The notes under the pieces were generated by a model. The model had not been told where the DNA came from. It did no database searches and saw only the letters and a list, made by a program, of their open reading frames with translations. The translations under genes and the position numbers were made by a program. A stretch of DNA of 64,000 bases from Palsa-504 sp963790065 (GTDB lineage Bacteria; Actinomycetota; Actinomycetes; Streptosporangiales; Streptosporangiaceae): NCBI GenBank assembly GCA_963790065.1, contig CAWBNK010000002.1, forward strand, positions 62,001 through 126,000, in the 5' to 3' direction. Numbering within the stretch: position 1 is the first letter of the stretch; the number at the start of each line of letters is the position of its first letter. Positions 52,312 through 60,293 of this stretch are shown piece by piece.

Positions 52312-53097
52312 ATGCCGGGCCCCGATTTCCTCGATCTGCCGGCCAGAGCCACCAAGCCGCGCGGCATCGGCATCACCCACGTCCTGGACCGGGGCATCCC
52401 GCTGGCGCAGGCCGCGGACCTGCTGGCCATGAGCGAGTCCTATATCGACGTATGGAAGCTGGGCTGGGGCCTTTCCTACCTGGATCCCACCCTGCCCGGC
52501 AAGCTCGAGCTGCTGGGCAGGCACGGCGTCCTCGCCTCACCCGGCGGGACGCTGCTGGAGATCGCCTGGGCGCAGGGCCGGGCCGCGGAGTTCCTCGGCT
52601 GGGCCCGCGACTGCGGGTTCCCGTGCGTGGAGGTGTCGGCCGGCACGGTGCCCATGGACCAGGCGGCCAAGCGGGAGCTGATCGCCGAGGCGGCCCGCCA
52701 CTTCATCGTGCTGGCCGAGGTGGGCCCGAAGGACCCGGCCGTTCAGCTGACGCCGACGCAGTGGGCGCAGGGCCTGTCGGACGACCTCGAGGCCGGGGCC
52801 ACCTGGGTGCTGGCCGAAGGCCGGGCCAGCGGCACGGCCGGCATCTACGACCCCTCCGGCGCGGTGCGCGAGGACCTGGTCGCCGCGCTGGTCTCGGTGG
52901 CCGGCCCGGACTTCCTGGTCTTCGAGGCCCCGCGGGAGCAGCAGCAGGCGTGGTTCGTGCGCCGCTTCGGCCCCGACGTGAACCTGGCCAACGTGCCCCC
53001 GGCCGATGCGCTCGGGCTCGAGACCCTCCGCCTGTCGCTGCGGGCCGACACCTACGGGGCCTTCGCACCCGGTTCGCTGCCCGCGCACAGCCAGTGA
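52312..53097 (+). CDS. Phosphosulfolactate synthase (ComA/XcbA family)
   Basis: 261 residues. The ComA family pattern is clear: KPRGIGITHVLDRGIPL, YIDVWKLGWGLSYLDP, GVLASPGGTLLEIAWAQG, CVEVSAGTVPM and VLAEVGPKDP. ComA adds sulfite to phosphoenolpyruvate, giving phosphosulfolactate, the first committed step of coenzyme M synthesis in methanogens and in Xanthobacter; in Bacillus a relative makes sulfolactate. Here it heads an operon whose next genes are two aspartase/fumarase-type lyases and a PLP enzyme, the bacterial CoM gene set. The mRNA appears leaderless. Confidence 0.88.
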   Translation: MPGPDFLDLPARATKPRGIGITHVLDRGIPLAQAADLLAMSESYIDVWKLGWGLSYLDPTLPGKLELLGRHGVLASPGGTLLEIAWAQGRAAEFLGWARDCGFPCVEVSAGTVPMDQAAKRELIAEAARHFIVLAEVGPKDPAVQLTPTQWAQGLSDDLEAGATWVLAEGRASGTAGIYDPSGAVREDLVAALVSVAGPDFLVFEAPREQQQAWFVRRFGPDVNLANVPPADALGLETLRLSLRADTYGAFAPGSLPAHSQ

Positions 53098-53107
53098 CCG
53101 GACCGCC

Positions 53108-54085
53108 GTGAACCTGGTCCCCTCCCAGTACCGTAACGTCAGCGTGGCTGACGTCCCGGTGGCCCTGGACCCCGAGAGCCTGCGCGCCCACCTGATGGGC
53201 CGGCCGGTCTACCGCCGGACCAGGTACGTGGTGGCCCGGCACGGCGGGGCCGTGGCCGTGGCGGAGGTGACCAAGGAATCGGAAGTGCCCCTGTTCTCCC
53301 CCGTCGTCGCGATGTCGGTGATCGCCGGGCCGGAGGAGACCGTGTTCGTCGACGCGCCTGAGGCGGATACCGCCGTGCCCACCCAGATGGCGCGGGTCGC
53401 GGCCACGCAGGCGCCCGGCGCGCGGTGCGTGGTCGTGCGCGGCCGGTACGGCCACGTGAGCTTCATCCTCGACCCGGCCCCGATCCGGATCCGGGTGGTA
53501 GAAGTGGTACCGCCGTGGCCGCCCAAGCTGGCCGACCAGCTGAACCGGGTGCTCGACCTGGCCGAGGACCTGCCGCCGGTCGAGCTGGTCCCGCACCTGG
53601 TGGACCTGGACGAGCTGGCCGCCAGCCGGCCCGCGGAGCACTACCTGTTCCCGTGCCGGGCCGGGCAGCCGGCCGCCGCGGAACCCGCGCGCGTGGCGGC
53701 CGAGGTGTCCTACCTGGACGAGATCCCCGAACGCGCCCCGTGGACGCTGGTGGGATGCGCTAGGTCCCGGTCCATCCACGACTGGTTCTACGGCGACGAC
53801 GTCCCCATGGTGGACATGTGCCCGCGCAGGCTGGCCGAGAGCGCCGCCGCGCAGGCCCAGGCACTGCCGCAGGCGCTGGCGCTGGCGCTGGTCGGGCCGG
53901 TCCCGGTGATCACCAAGTGCTGCCTGCTCGAGGACCGGGTCATCAGCGAGGCGGGCCTGGTGGTTGTGCCGTGGGGCGCCAGCATGGCCCAGATCTCTGA
54001 AGGGCTGCGGCTGGCGCTGACCGCTCCGGGAACCGCGACGGCACCCACGGCGGGCGTGCCCTCCGCGGACCCGGTCTCGCGATGA
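53108..54085 (+). CDS. Uncharacterised protein of the coenzyme M-type operon
   Basis: 325 residues from the GTG at 53108 (VNLVPSQYRNVSVADVPVAL), 10 bp after the ComA-type gene. No domain that I can name with certainty. Conserved-looking segments include GRPVYRRTRYVVARHGGAVA, VVVRGRYGHVSFIL and GLVVVPWGASMAQI, and four cysteines near the C-terminus (VGCARS, DMCPRR, ITKCCLLED). Coupled by ATGA to the following lyase. In bacterial CoM biosynthesis one protein with no characterised homologues (XcbE) is needed late in the pathway; this is a candidate equivalent by elimination, not by proven homology. Confidence 0.6.
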   Translation: MNLVPSQYRNVSVADVPVALDPESLRAHLMGRPVYRRTRYVVARHGGAVAVAEVTKESEVPLFSPVVAMSVIAGPEETVFVDAPEADTAVPTQMARVAATQAPGARCVVVRGRYGHVSFILDPAPIRIRVVEVVPPWPPKLADQLNRVLDLAEDLPPVELVPHLVDLDELAASRPAEHYLFPCRAGQPAAAEPARVAAEVSYLDEIPERAPWTLVGCARSRSIHDWFYGDDVPMVDMCPRRLAESAAAQAQALPQALALALVGPVPVITKCCLLEDRVISEAGLVVVPWGASMAQISEGLRLALTAPGTATAPTAGVPSADPVSR

Positions 54086-55443
54086 GCACCAGGATCACGG
54101 ATTCTCCCTTCTACCAGCACCTCTGGGGGACGGCCGAAGCCCGGGACGTGCTCGGCGACGACGGCAGGCTGCGGGGCTGGCTGGAGGTGATCGTGGCGCT
54201 GGCCCGGGCCCAGGCCGCGACCGGGGTGATCCCCGCTGACGCCGCCCGGCTCATCGCCACGCACGCGCGGCCGGACCGCCTCGACCTGGAGTACGCGGCC
54301 GAGCAGACCCGGCAGAGCGCCCACTCGATGCTCGGCCTGATCCGCGCCCTGCAGCAGGCGATGCCGGAAGACGCGCGCCAGTACGTCTACATCGGCGCCA
54401 CCGTCCAGGACATCACCGACACCGCGACCGCCCTGGCCCTGCGGCGGATCGGCGGCATCGTGTGGCGGGACCTGCGACAGATCGAGGAGCGGCTGCTGGA
54501 ACTGGCCGTGGCGCACCGGTCCACCGTGATGGCGGGCCGCACGCACGGCCAGCCGGGCAGCCCGGTCACGTTCGGCTGGAAGGCGGCCTCCTGGGCCGAT
54601 GAGGTCCGCCGCCACCTGGACCGGCTCCGGGAGGGCGGCCCCCGGTGGCTGGTCGGCCAGCTCGGCGGCGGCGCGGGCAGCCTGGTGTTCTACGGGTCGC
54701 TCGGCCTGGAGGTCCGGGCCCGGTTCTGTGCCGAGCTCGGGCTGGCCGATCCGGGCATCTCCTGGCTCACCTCCCGCGACCGCGGGGCCGAATTCGCCCA
54801 GCTCCTCGCGCTGGTCTGCGGCACCCTGGCCCGGATCGGCGGCGAGGTATACGAGCTGCAGCGGCCGGAGATCGGCGAGCTCGCCGAGGCGTCCCCGGCC
54901 GGCACGGTCGGCAGCATCACCATGCCGCACAAGCGCAACCCCGAGTCCAGCGAGCACCTGGACACCCTGGCCCGGCTGGTCCGGGCGAACGCCGCCGTGA
55001 TGACCGAAGCGGTACCCCAGCAGCACGAGCGGGACGGCCGCGGCTGGAAGGCCGAATGGGTGGCGCTGCCGGAAGCCTGCCTGCTGACGGCGGTCGCGCT
55101 GCAGAACGCGGCGAGCCTGCTGGCGGGCCTGACCGTCGACGCCGAGGCGATGCGCCGCAACCTGGCGCGGTACGGCGGGTACCCGGTCAGCGAACAGGCT
55201 CTGGCCCGGCTGGCGCCGCGGCTCGGCGCCCGCCGGGCCCAGGAGCGGCTGCAGGAGGCGTTCGGCGCCGCGGCGGCCGGCCTGACGGCCGAGCAGGCCC
55301 TGGTGCACGCCGGGCTGTTCGGCCCGGCGGAGGCGAAGGAGCTGACCGCGCAGCCGGACACCGGTTCATGCCAGGCCATGGCCGACCTGGTGGTCGAGCG
55401 GGCCCGGGCCGCCCGGGCGGCCGAGCCGGAGGAATGGCCGTGA
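54082..55443 (+). CDS. Aspartase/fumarase-superfamily lyase 1 (XcbB/XcbC-like; adenylosuccinate lyase/CMLE type)
   Basis: 453 residues. Superfamily regions: VYIGATVQDITDTATAL (C1), AGRTHGQPGSPVTFGWK (C2) and the signature GSITMPHKRNPESSE (C3). General fold of adenylosuccinate lyase and 3-carboxymuconate cycloisomerase, but the CoM-type setting suggests action on a sulfonated C3 acid: elimination of phosphate from phosphosulfolactate or ammonia addition to sulfoacrylate, as assigned to the two lyases of the Xanthobacter pathway. ATG overlaps the preceding stop (ATGA). Confidence 0.82.
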   Translation: MSTRITDSPFYQHLWGTAEARDVLGDDGRLRGWLEVIVALARAQAATGVIPADAARLIATHARPDRLDLEYAAEQTRQSAHSMLGLIRALQQAMPEDARQYVYIGATVQDITDTATALALRRIGGIVWRDLRQIEERLLELAVAHRSTVMAGRTHGQPGSPVTFGWKAASWADEVRRHLDRLREGGPRWLVGQLGGGAGSLVFYGSLGLEVRARFCAELGLADPGISWLTSRDRGAEFAQLLALVCGTLARIGGEVYELQRPEIGELAEASPAGTVGSITMPHKRNPESSEHLDTLARLVRANAAVMTEAVPQQHERDGRGWKAEWVALPEACLLTAVALQNAASLLAGLTVDAEAMRRNLARYGGYPVSEQALARLAPRLGARRAQERLQEAFGAAAAGLTAEQALVHAGLFGPAEAKELTAQPDTGSCQAMADLVVERARAARAAEPEEWP

Positions 55444-56480
55444 CCGCGGCGGGCCGGGTCGCGGCCGGCGAGACCGTGACGGGCCAGACCGCGGCGGCGC
55501 AGACCGCGGCGGGCCGGGTCGCGCGGTTCCGGCTGGCGGCGCTGCCCACGCCGCTGATCCCGGCGCCGGGCCTGGCGCAGGCCGTGGGCGCCAGCACGCT
55601 GTACGTCAAGCGCGACGACCTCACCGGGTTCGCATTCGCCGGGAACAAGGCCCGCCCGCTGGAGTTCCTGCTGGCCGCGGCGCTCGAGGCGGGGGCGGAC
55701 ACGCTGGTCACCGGGGGCGCGGCCGGCTCGAACTTCTGCGCCGCGACGGCCGCGGCCGCCCGGCGGGCCGGGCTGCGCTGCGAGCTGGTCATCGCCGGCC
55801 AGCCGGGCCCGCCTGGATCCCGGGAGGGGCCGGCCCTGGCCCTGGCCCGGTCGTGGGGGGCCGCGGTCCGGTGGACCGGTGCGGCCGACCGGGACAGCGT
55901 GGACGCCGGGCTGCCTGCGGCCGCGGCCGCCCTCACCGCCAGCGGACGCCGTCCCTACCTGATCCCGCGGGGCGGGGCCACCGGGCTGGGCGCGATCGGG
56001 TACGCGCTGGCTGTGACCGAACTGCTCGCGCAGCTGGCCGCCTACGGCGCCGCGGCCGCGCGGGTGGTGGTGGCGGCCGGCTCCGGCGGCACCCTGGCCG
56101 GCCTGGTGGCGGGCAACGTGCTGGCGGGCAGGCCGCTGCGGCTGGCCGGCGCGTCGGTCAGCCGGCCGGCGGAGGAGACGGCCGGGCGGGTGCTCAGGCT
56201 GGCCCGGGAATGCGCGGCGCTGCTGTCGCCTGGGGCCGACGTAGGGCCGGATGACGTGGTGGTGGCCGATGCCCGCGGACCGGGCCACGGCCTGGCCTCA
56301 ACCGACGGCACGGCGATGGCGGTCCAGGCGATGCGGACGGAGGGACTGATGGTGGATCCGGTGTACACCGCGAAGGCGCTGGCCCTGGTCAGCCGGTACG
56401 CGGACGACGGGGACGTGGTGTTCTGGCACACCGGGGGCCAGCTGGACGCCGTCGCGCTGGCCGTGGAGGTGGGGCGGTGA
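55440..56480 (+). CDS. PLP-dependent D-cysteine desulfhydrase/ACC deaminase-fold enzyme (XcbD-like)
   Basis: 346 residues from the GTG at 55440, which overlaps the preceding TGA (GTGA) and has GGAGGA 6 nt upstream; ATG 55434 is an alternative. Fold-type II PLP motifs: LYVKRDDLTGFAFAGNKARP (Schiff-base Lys in GNK), TGGAAGSNFCAATAAAA, IPRGGATGLGAIGYALA and AAGSGGTLAGLV (phosphate-binding loop). In bacterial CoM biosynthesis a homologue processes cysteate towards the C2 sulfonate. Other members deaminate D-cysteine or ACC, but the operon strongly favours a sulfonate route. Confidence 0.82.
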   Translation: MTAAGRVAAGETVTGQTAAAQTAAGRVARFRLAALPTPLIPAPGLAQAVGASTLYVKRDDLTGFAFAGNKARPLEFLLAAALEAGADTLVTGGAAGSNFCAATAAAARRAGLRCELVIAGQPGPPGSREGPALALARSWGAAVRWTGAADRDSVDAGLPAAAAALTASGRRPYLIPRGGATGLGAIGYALAVTELLAQLAAYGAAAARVVVAAGSGGTLAGLVAGNVLAGRPLRLAGASVSRPAEETAGRVLRLARECAALLSPGADVGPDDVVVADARGPGHGLASTDGTAMAVQAMRTEGLMVDPVYTAKALALVSRYADDGDVVFWHTGGQLDAVALAVEVGR

Positions 56481-58012
56481 CGACCGGATCCCGGCCCGCG
56501 GCTGGCCCGCCGGTCGGTCCCCCGGCCGCGGAGCTGATCGAGGCCGGATTCGCGCTGGAGAACGCCGATGCCCCGATCCTGCATCACGGCATGAACCTGG
56601 CCGACCTGGCCCACCTGCTCGACCTGGCCTCGGCCGGGGTCATCCCGCCCGAGGCGGCCCGCAACCTGCTGGCGCTGCTGCTCGAGGTCATCGCCGTCCC
56701 GGCCGGCGACTTCCCTTACGATCCGGCCAACGGCGAGCCGTACAACTCACGGGAACGGTACTTCGTCAGCCGGGTCGGGGACGTGGCGGGCTGGCTGCAC
56801 GCGGGCCGCCCGCGGCGGGAGGCGGTCCGGGTCGCCTTCCGGCTGCGGCTGCGCGCCGACCTGTGCGACCTCATCGAGGCCGCGGCCGGGCTGGCCGCCG
56901 AGCTCGCGGACCGGGCCCGCGAGCACGCGAAAACGCTGATGGCCGACCAGACGTACCTGCAGCACGCGCAGCCGTCGACGTTCGGCCACTACGTGCTGTC
57001 CTTCGCGTTCCCGGTGCTGCGCGGCGGCCGCCGGCTGAGCGAGGCGCTGGCCTGGACCGACGCCAGCCCCGGCGGGGCAGGATGCGTGAACGGCACCCGG
57101 CTGCGGGCCGACCGGCGGCACGTCGCGGCCCTGCTGGGCTTCCGCTCCGTGGCCGAGCACACCCGCGACGCGATGTGGCAGGTCGACGGGCTGTTCGACA
57201 TGGTCGGCGCGGCCGCGGGCCTGGTCCTGACCCAGTCCGAGCTGGCCGAGGACCTGGAGATCTGGGCCAGCCAGGAGTTCGACTACGTGACCGTGGCCGA
57301 CGGCTACAGCCGGGCCAGCGTGCTCATGCCGCAGAAGCGGAACCCGTACGCGCTGTCCATCATCCGCGGCGCGGCCGGCACCCTGACCGGCCGGCTGGCC
57401 GGGCTGCTGGCGGTGGCCAAGACCCCGTCGGCCCGCAGCGACAACCTCATCTTCGCCTACGGCGAGGTGCCCCGCGCGCTCGACCTGGCGCTGCGGACCA
57501 CCCGGCTGACCACCGGCGTGGTCCGCACCCTGGAGGTGAACGAGGCCCGGATGCGCGCCGCGCTCGACTCGGGATTCTCGCAGGCCACCGACCTGGCCGA
57601 GTACGTCATGCAGACCTGCGGGATCGACTACCGCAGCGCGTACCGGGTGGTCGGGCACGCGGTGCGCCAGGCCAGCGCGGCCGGGCTGCGCGGCGGCGAC
57701 ATCGACGGCGCGCTGCTGGACGCGGCCGCGGCCGAGATCATCGGGCGGCCGCTGGGCCTGACCGGCCAGGACCTGACCCCGGCGCTGGACCCGTGGCAGA
57801 TCGTGGTGAGCCGGACCACGCTCGGCGGCGCCGCCCCTGACGAGGTGACCCGGATGGCCGGGCAGGCCGCGGCGGAGGCCGCCGAGCTGGCCGCCGAGGC
57901 CCGCCGCTGGCGGGAGACCTACCAGGCCGCCGAGGACGCGCTGCTGGCCGCCGCCCGGCGCGGGGCCGCCGGCCAGGACGCCGGGATCTTCGCTGAACGG
58001 AGCGTGAAATGA
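56477..58012 (+). CDS. Aspartase/fumarase-superfamily lyase 2 (XcbB/XcbC-like; argininosuccinate lyase type)
   Basis: 511 residues, GTG start overlapping the PLP gene stop. N-terminal GFALENADAPILHHGMNLAD, then the PYNSRERYF and YLQHAQPSTFGHYVLSF regions, and the signature ASVLMPQKRNPYALS; a long helical C-terminal tail rich in Ala and Glu. Closest in layout to argininosuccinate lyase but lacks an evident arginine-pathway context. Together with lyase 1 it provides the paired elimination/addition steps expected for phosphosulfolactate to sulfoacrylate to cysteate. Which lyase does which step cannot be told by eye. Confidence 0.82.
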   Translation: MTTGSRPAAGPPVGPPAAELIEAGFALENADAPILHHGMNLADLAHLLDLASAGVIPPEAARNLLALLLEVIAVPAGDFPYDPANGEPYNSRERYFVSRVGDVAGWLHAGRPRREAVRVAFRLRLRADLCDLIEAAAGLAAELADRAREHAKTLMADQTYLQHAQPSTFGHYVLSFAFPVLRGGRRLSEALAWTDASPGGAGCVNGTRLRADRRHVAALLGFRSVAEHTRDAMWQVDGLFDMVGAAAGLVLTQSELAEDLEIWASQEFDYVTVADGYSRASVLMPQKRNPYALSIIRGAAGTLTGRLAGLLAVAKTPSARSDNLIFAYGEVPRALDLALRTTRLTTGVVRTLEVNEARMRAALDSGFSQATDLAEYVMQTCGIDYRSAYRVVGHAVRQASAAGLRGGDIDGALLDAAAAEIIGRPLGLTGQDLTPALDPWQIVVSRTTLGGAAPDEVTRMAGQAAAEAAELAAEARRWRETYQAAEDALLAAARRGAAGQDAGIFAERSVK

Positions 58013-59421
58013 CACAGCCCTTGTCCCTGCCCGACCGGGTCGGCGTGGTCAACGTGGGCCTGCCGCTGTTCGGCGACGCGATCCGGGAGCAGGGCGCGCC
58101 GGTGATCTCGGTCGACTGGCGGGTGCCGGCCGGCGGCCAGCCCGAAGCGGTCGCGGCGCTCAGCCGGCTGTACGGGACGTACGCCGAGCGGATCGAGGCG
58201 GCCAACGCCGAGGTGCTGCGCCGGCTGGACCGGGGCATCCCGCTGCTGACCGGCATCACCACGGTAGCCGAGGCCGCGCCGGGCCTGCCCGAGCCGACCC
58301 TGCTGCACTGCGGGCCGGCCATCGATTACGCCGACGCGCCCGATCCGCTGCGGCGGTCCATGCGGGCCGCGGCGGTGGCGGAGGGCTGGGCGGCCGACCC
58401 GGAGCAGGCGGACGGGCGGCTGAGCCGGGGCGAGATCGGGCTCAGCCCGGCCAACGCCCACCGGGTGGTGGTGCCGATGGCGACCGCGCTCGGCGCGAGG
58501 GCGCCGCTGTACGTGCTGACGAACAAGGCCGGCGGGACGACCGCCTACGCGCCGGTGTCGCAGGGGCCTGGTGAGGTGGCCTGGTTCGGGTGTGACAGCC
58601 AGGCGGCCGTGGCCCGGCTGGTGTTCCTGCGCGAGGTAGCCGGCCCGGTGATCGGCCGGATCCTGGCCCGCACGGACCCGATCGACGTGCTGGCGCTGGC
58701 CGCGCAGGCCCTGGCCATGGGGGACGACGTGCACGTCCGCACCCAGGCCGCGACGAACCTGCTGATCCGGGAGTGGCTCCCGCACCTGACCGAGCTGGGC
58801 GGCCAGGACGGCGCCGCCTTCGCCCGCTTCCTGGCCGGCAACCACCTGTTCTTCCTGACCCTGGGCATGGGCGCGGCCCGGGCGCTGACCGAGTGGGCGG
58901 CGCAGGTCCCCGACGCCTCGATCGTGACCGCGATGTCGCGCAACGGGACCACGTTCGGCGTCCGGCTGGCCGGCACGGACCAGTGGTTCTCGACCGAGGC
59001 ACCCGAGGTCGGCCACGCGCTGTATTACCCCGGCCAGGGACCGCAGACCAGCGCCAGGGACATCGGCGACAGCGCGGTGCTCGAGCTGTGCGGGCTCGGC
59101 GCGGCGGCCGCGGCCGGATCACCCGCGGTGGCCCAGCTGCTGGGCGGCCAGATGCGCGCGGCGGCCGAGCTGACCGACCGGCTGGCCGCGGTGTGCGCGG
59201 GACGGTCGAGCCGGTTCAAGATCCCGGTGCAGGACAACGTGGGCACCCCGCTCGGGGTGGACGTCCGCAAGGTGGTGGAGCTCGGCATCACCCCCGCCGT
59301 GACCACCGGGATCCTGCACCGCACCGACGGCACCGGCCAGGTGGGGGCGGGTGTCGCGGAAGCGCCGCTGGCCTGCTTCGCCGCCGCCCTGACCGACCTG
59401 GACCGGCGGCTAGGGGCTTGA
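58009..59421 (+). CDS. DUF1116 protein (YlbE/AllG-type carbamoyltransferase subunit)
   Basis: 470 residues. DUF1116 landmarks: NVGLPLFGDAIREQGAPVI, VDWRVPAGG, LLHCGPAIDYADAPDP, AAVAEGWAADPEQA, QALAMGDDVHVRTQAATNL, FLAGNHLFFLTLGMG, AMSRNGTTFGVRLAG and GTPLGVDVRKVVELGI. With FdrA and DUF2877 it forms oxamate carbamoyltransferase. ATG overlaps the lyase-2 stop (ATGA), so it is the last cistron of the coenzyme M-type operon, while FdrA and carbamate kinase lie divergently 11 kb away. Why it is coupled to CoM genes is unexplained. Its 3' end overlaps the OsmC gene by 12 bp. Confidence 0.88.
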   Translation: MTQPLSLPDRVGVVNVGLPLFGDAIREQGAPVISVDWRVPAGGQPEAVAALSRLYGTYAERIEAANAEVLRRLDRGIPLLTGITTVAEAAPGLPEPTLLHCGPAIDYADAPDPLRRSMRAAAVAEGWAADPEQADGRLSRGEIGLSPANAHRVVVPMATALGARAPLYVLTNKAGGTTAYAPVSQGPGEVAWFGCDSQAAVARLVFLREVAGPVIGRILARTDPIDVLALAAQALAMGDDVHVRTQAATNLLIREWLPHLTELGGQDGAAFARFLAGNHLFFLTLGMGAARALTEWAAQVPDASIVTAMSRNGTTFGVRLAGTDQWFSTEAPEVGHALYYPGQGPQTSARDIGDSAVLELCGLGAAAAAGSPAVAQLLGGQMRAAAELTDRLAAVCAGRSSRFKIPVQDNVGTPLGVDVRKVVELGITPAVTTGILHRTDGTGQVGAGVAEAPLACFAAALTDLDRRLGA

Positions 59422-59832
59422 CGGGGTCACGGTGACCTCGACGGGCGGGGACGCGGCCAGCGTGTTGGACACGTAGCAGACCCGCAGGGCGGGCTCGACG
59501 AGCGGCTGGACCACGTCGGGCGGCGCGCTGGATTCGACGTTCAGCTGCAGGCGGCTGAACCGCGGGCCGTCGTAGGTACCGGTAGCGGTGACGGCCAGGT
59601 CGGGCAGCGTGATGTCGCGTTTCCGGGCCGCCCAGGCCAGCGCGAGGGCGTAGCAGGAGGCCATGGCGGTCAGCAGGTACTCGGTCGGCATGGGCCCCGT
59701 ATTGGTGCCGCCCGAGCTCTCGCGCTCATCGACGATCAGCTCGAATCCGCCGGCCGCGACGCGGCACCGCCAGCCGCCTTCCCACCGCGCGGTCACCGAG
59801 TTGGTGTGCGGCCGATCCCCCGCCTCGCTCAT
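59410..59832 (-). CDS. OsmC-family protein
   Basis: 140 residues. OsmC/Ohr fold: DERESSGGTNTGPMPTEYLLTAMASCYALAL (Cys in the MASCYA helix) and a second region RVCYVSNTLAASPPVEV with another Cys. Family members reduce organic hydroperoxides or bind small ligands. It is the last gene of the nitrile hydratase operon (ATGA overlap with the activator), a setting in which it might protect or help mature the cysteine-ligated cobalt centre; this is inference. Confidence 0.83.
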   Translation of the reverse strand: MSEAGDRPHTNSVTARWEGGWRCRVAAGGFELIVDERESSGGTNTGPMPTEYLLTAMASCYALALAWAARKRDITLPDLAVTATGTYDGPRFSRLQLNVESSAPPDVVQPLVEPALRVCYVSNTLAASPPVEVTVTPSSP

Positions 59833-60293
59833 GCCTCGTGGTCGCGGGAGTGGTCGTGCCCGTGGTCGTGCCCGTGGTCGTGCCTGTGGTCGTGCCCGTG
59901 GTCGTGATCGTGGTCGTGCCCGTCGCGGTGGTCATGACCAGCGGGCCGGGCCGCCAGCAGGTCCAGCCGGGTGCGCAGGTCGTCGGCGGCCAGCAGCCCG
60001 GTACCGCTCACCACCCGTTCCAGGGAGCGCAGCCAGCACTCGTAGTAGCTCCAGCCTTCGCCGGACGGGTGGGCCGCCTCCCACTCGCCGATCTCGCTGA
60101 TCAGCGACTGGCGGAAGTCTTCCCAGTCGATGCGGCCTGCGTCGTGCAGCGCGAGCGCGACGCCGAACGCCCGGCTCTCCCACGGCGCGCCGAACACCAG
60201 CTCGCCGTTGTCGCGGGGCGGCGCGGCCGGGCCGGCCGAATCGAGCAGGTAGGCGGCATCTGCGCGGCCCCCGGCACCGTCCGGGGAGGTCAC
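59829..60293 (-). CDS. Nitrile hydratase accessory/activator protein with His-rich tail
   Basis: 154 residues. The first ~115 match NHase activator/beta-like accessory proteins: LVFGAPWESRAFGVALAL, DWEDFRQSLISEI and GWSYYECWLRSLERVV. The C-terminal ~36 residues consist of GHDH-type repeats with about 15 His, as in UreE and HypB metallochaperones. It is expected to insert cobalt into the alpha subunit. GTGA-type coupling with the alpha gene upstream. Confidence 0.88.
   Translation of the reverse strand: MTSPDGAGGRADAAYLLDSAGPAAPPRDNGELVFGAPWESRAFGVALALHDAGRIDWEDFRQSLISEIGEWEAAHPSGEGWSYYECWLRSLERVVSGTGLLAADDLRTRLDLLAARPAGHDHRDGHDHDHDHGHDHRHDHGHDHGHDHSRDHEA
59850..59937 (-). repeat. 12-bp tandem repeats encoding the GHDH tail
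   Basis: Units close to GTGGTCGTGCCC (plus strand) repeat about six to seven times with point changes, each giving GHDH on the minus strand. Such a tract is prone to length change. Confidence 0.8.

Noticed and set aside
54690..56288. Minus-strand open frame opposite the lyase and PLP genes
   Set aside because: Low-complexity translation with no domain; the plus-strand genes carry clear catalytic motifs.
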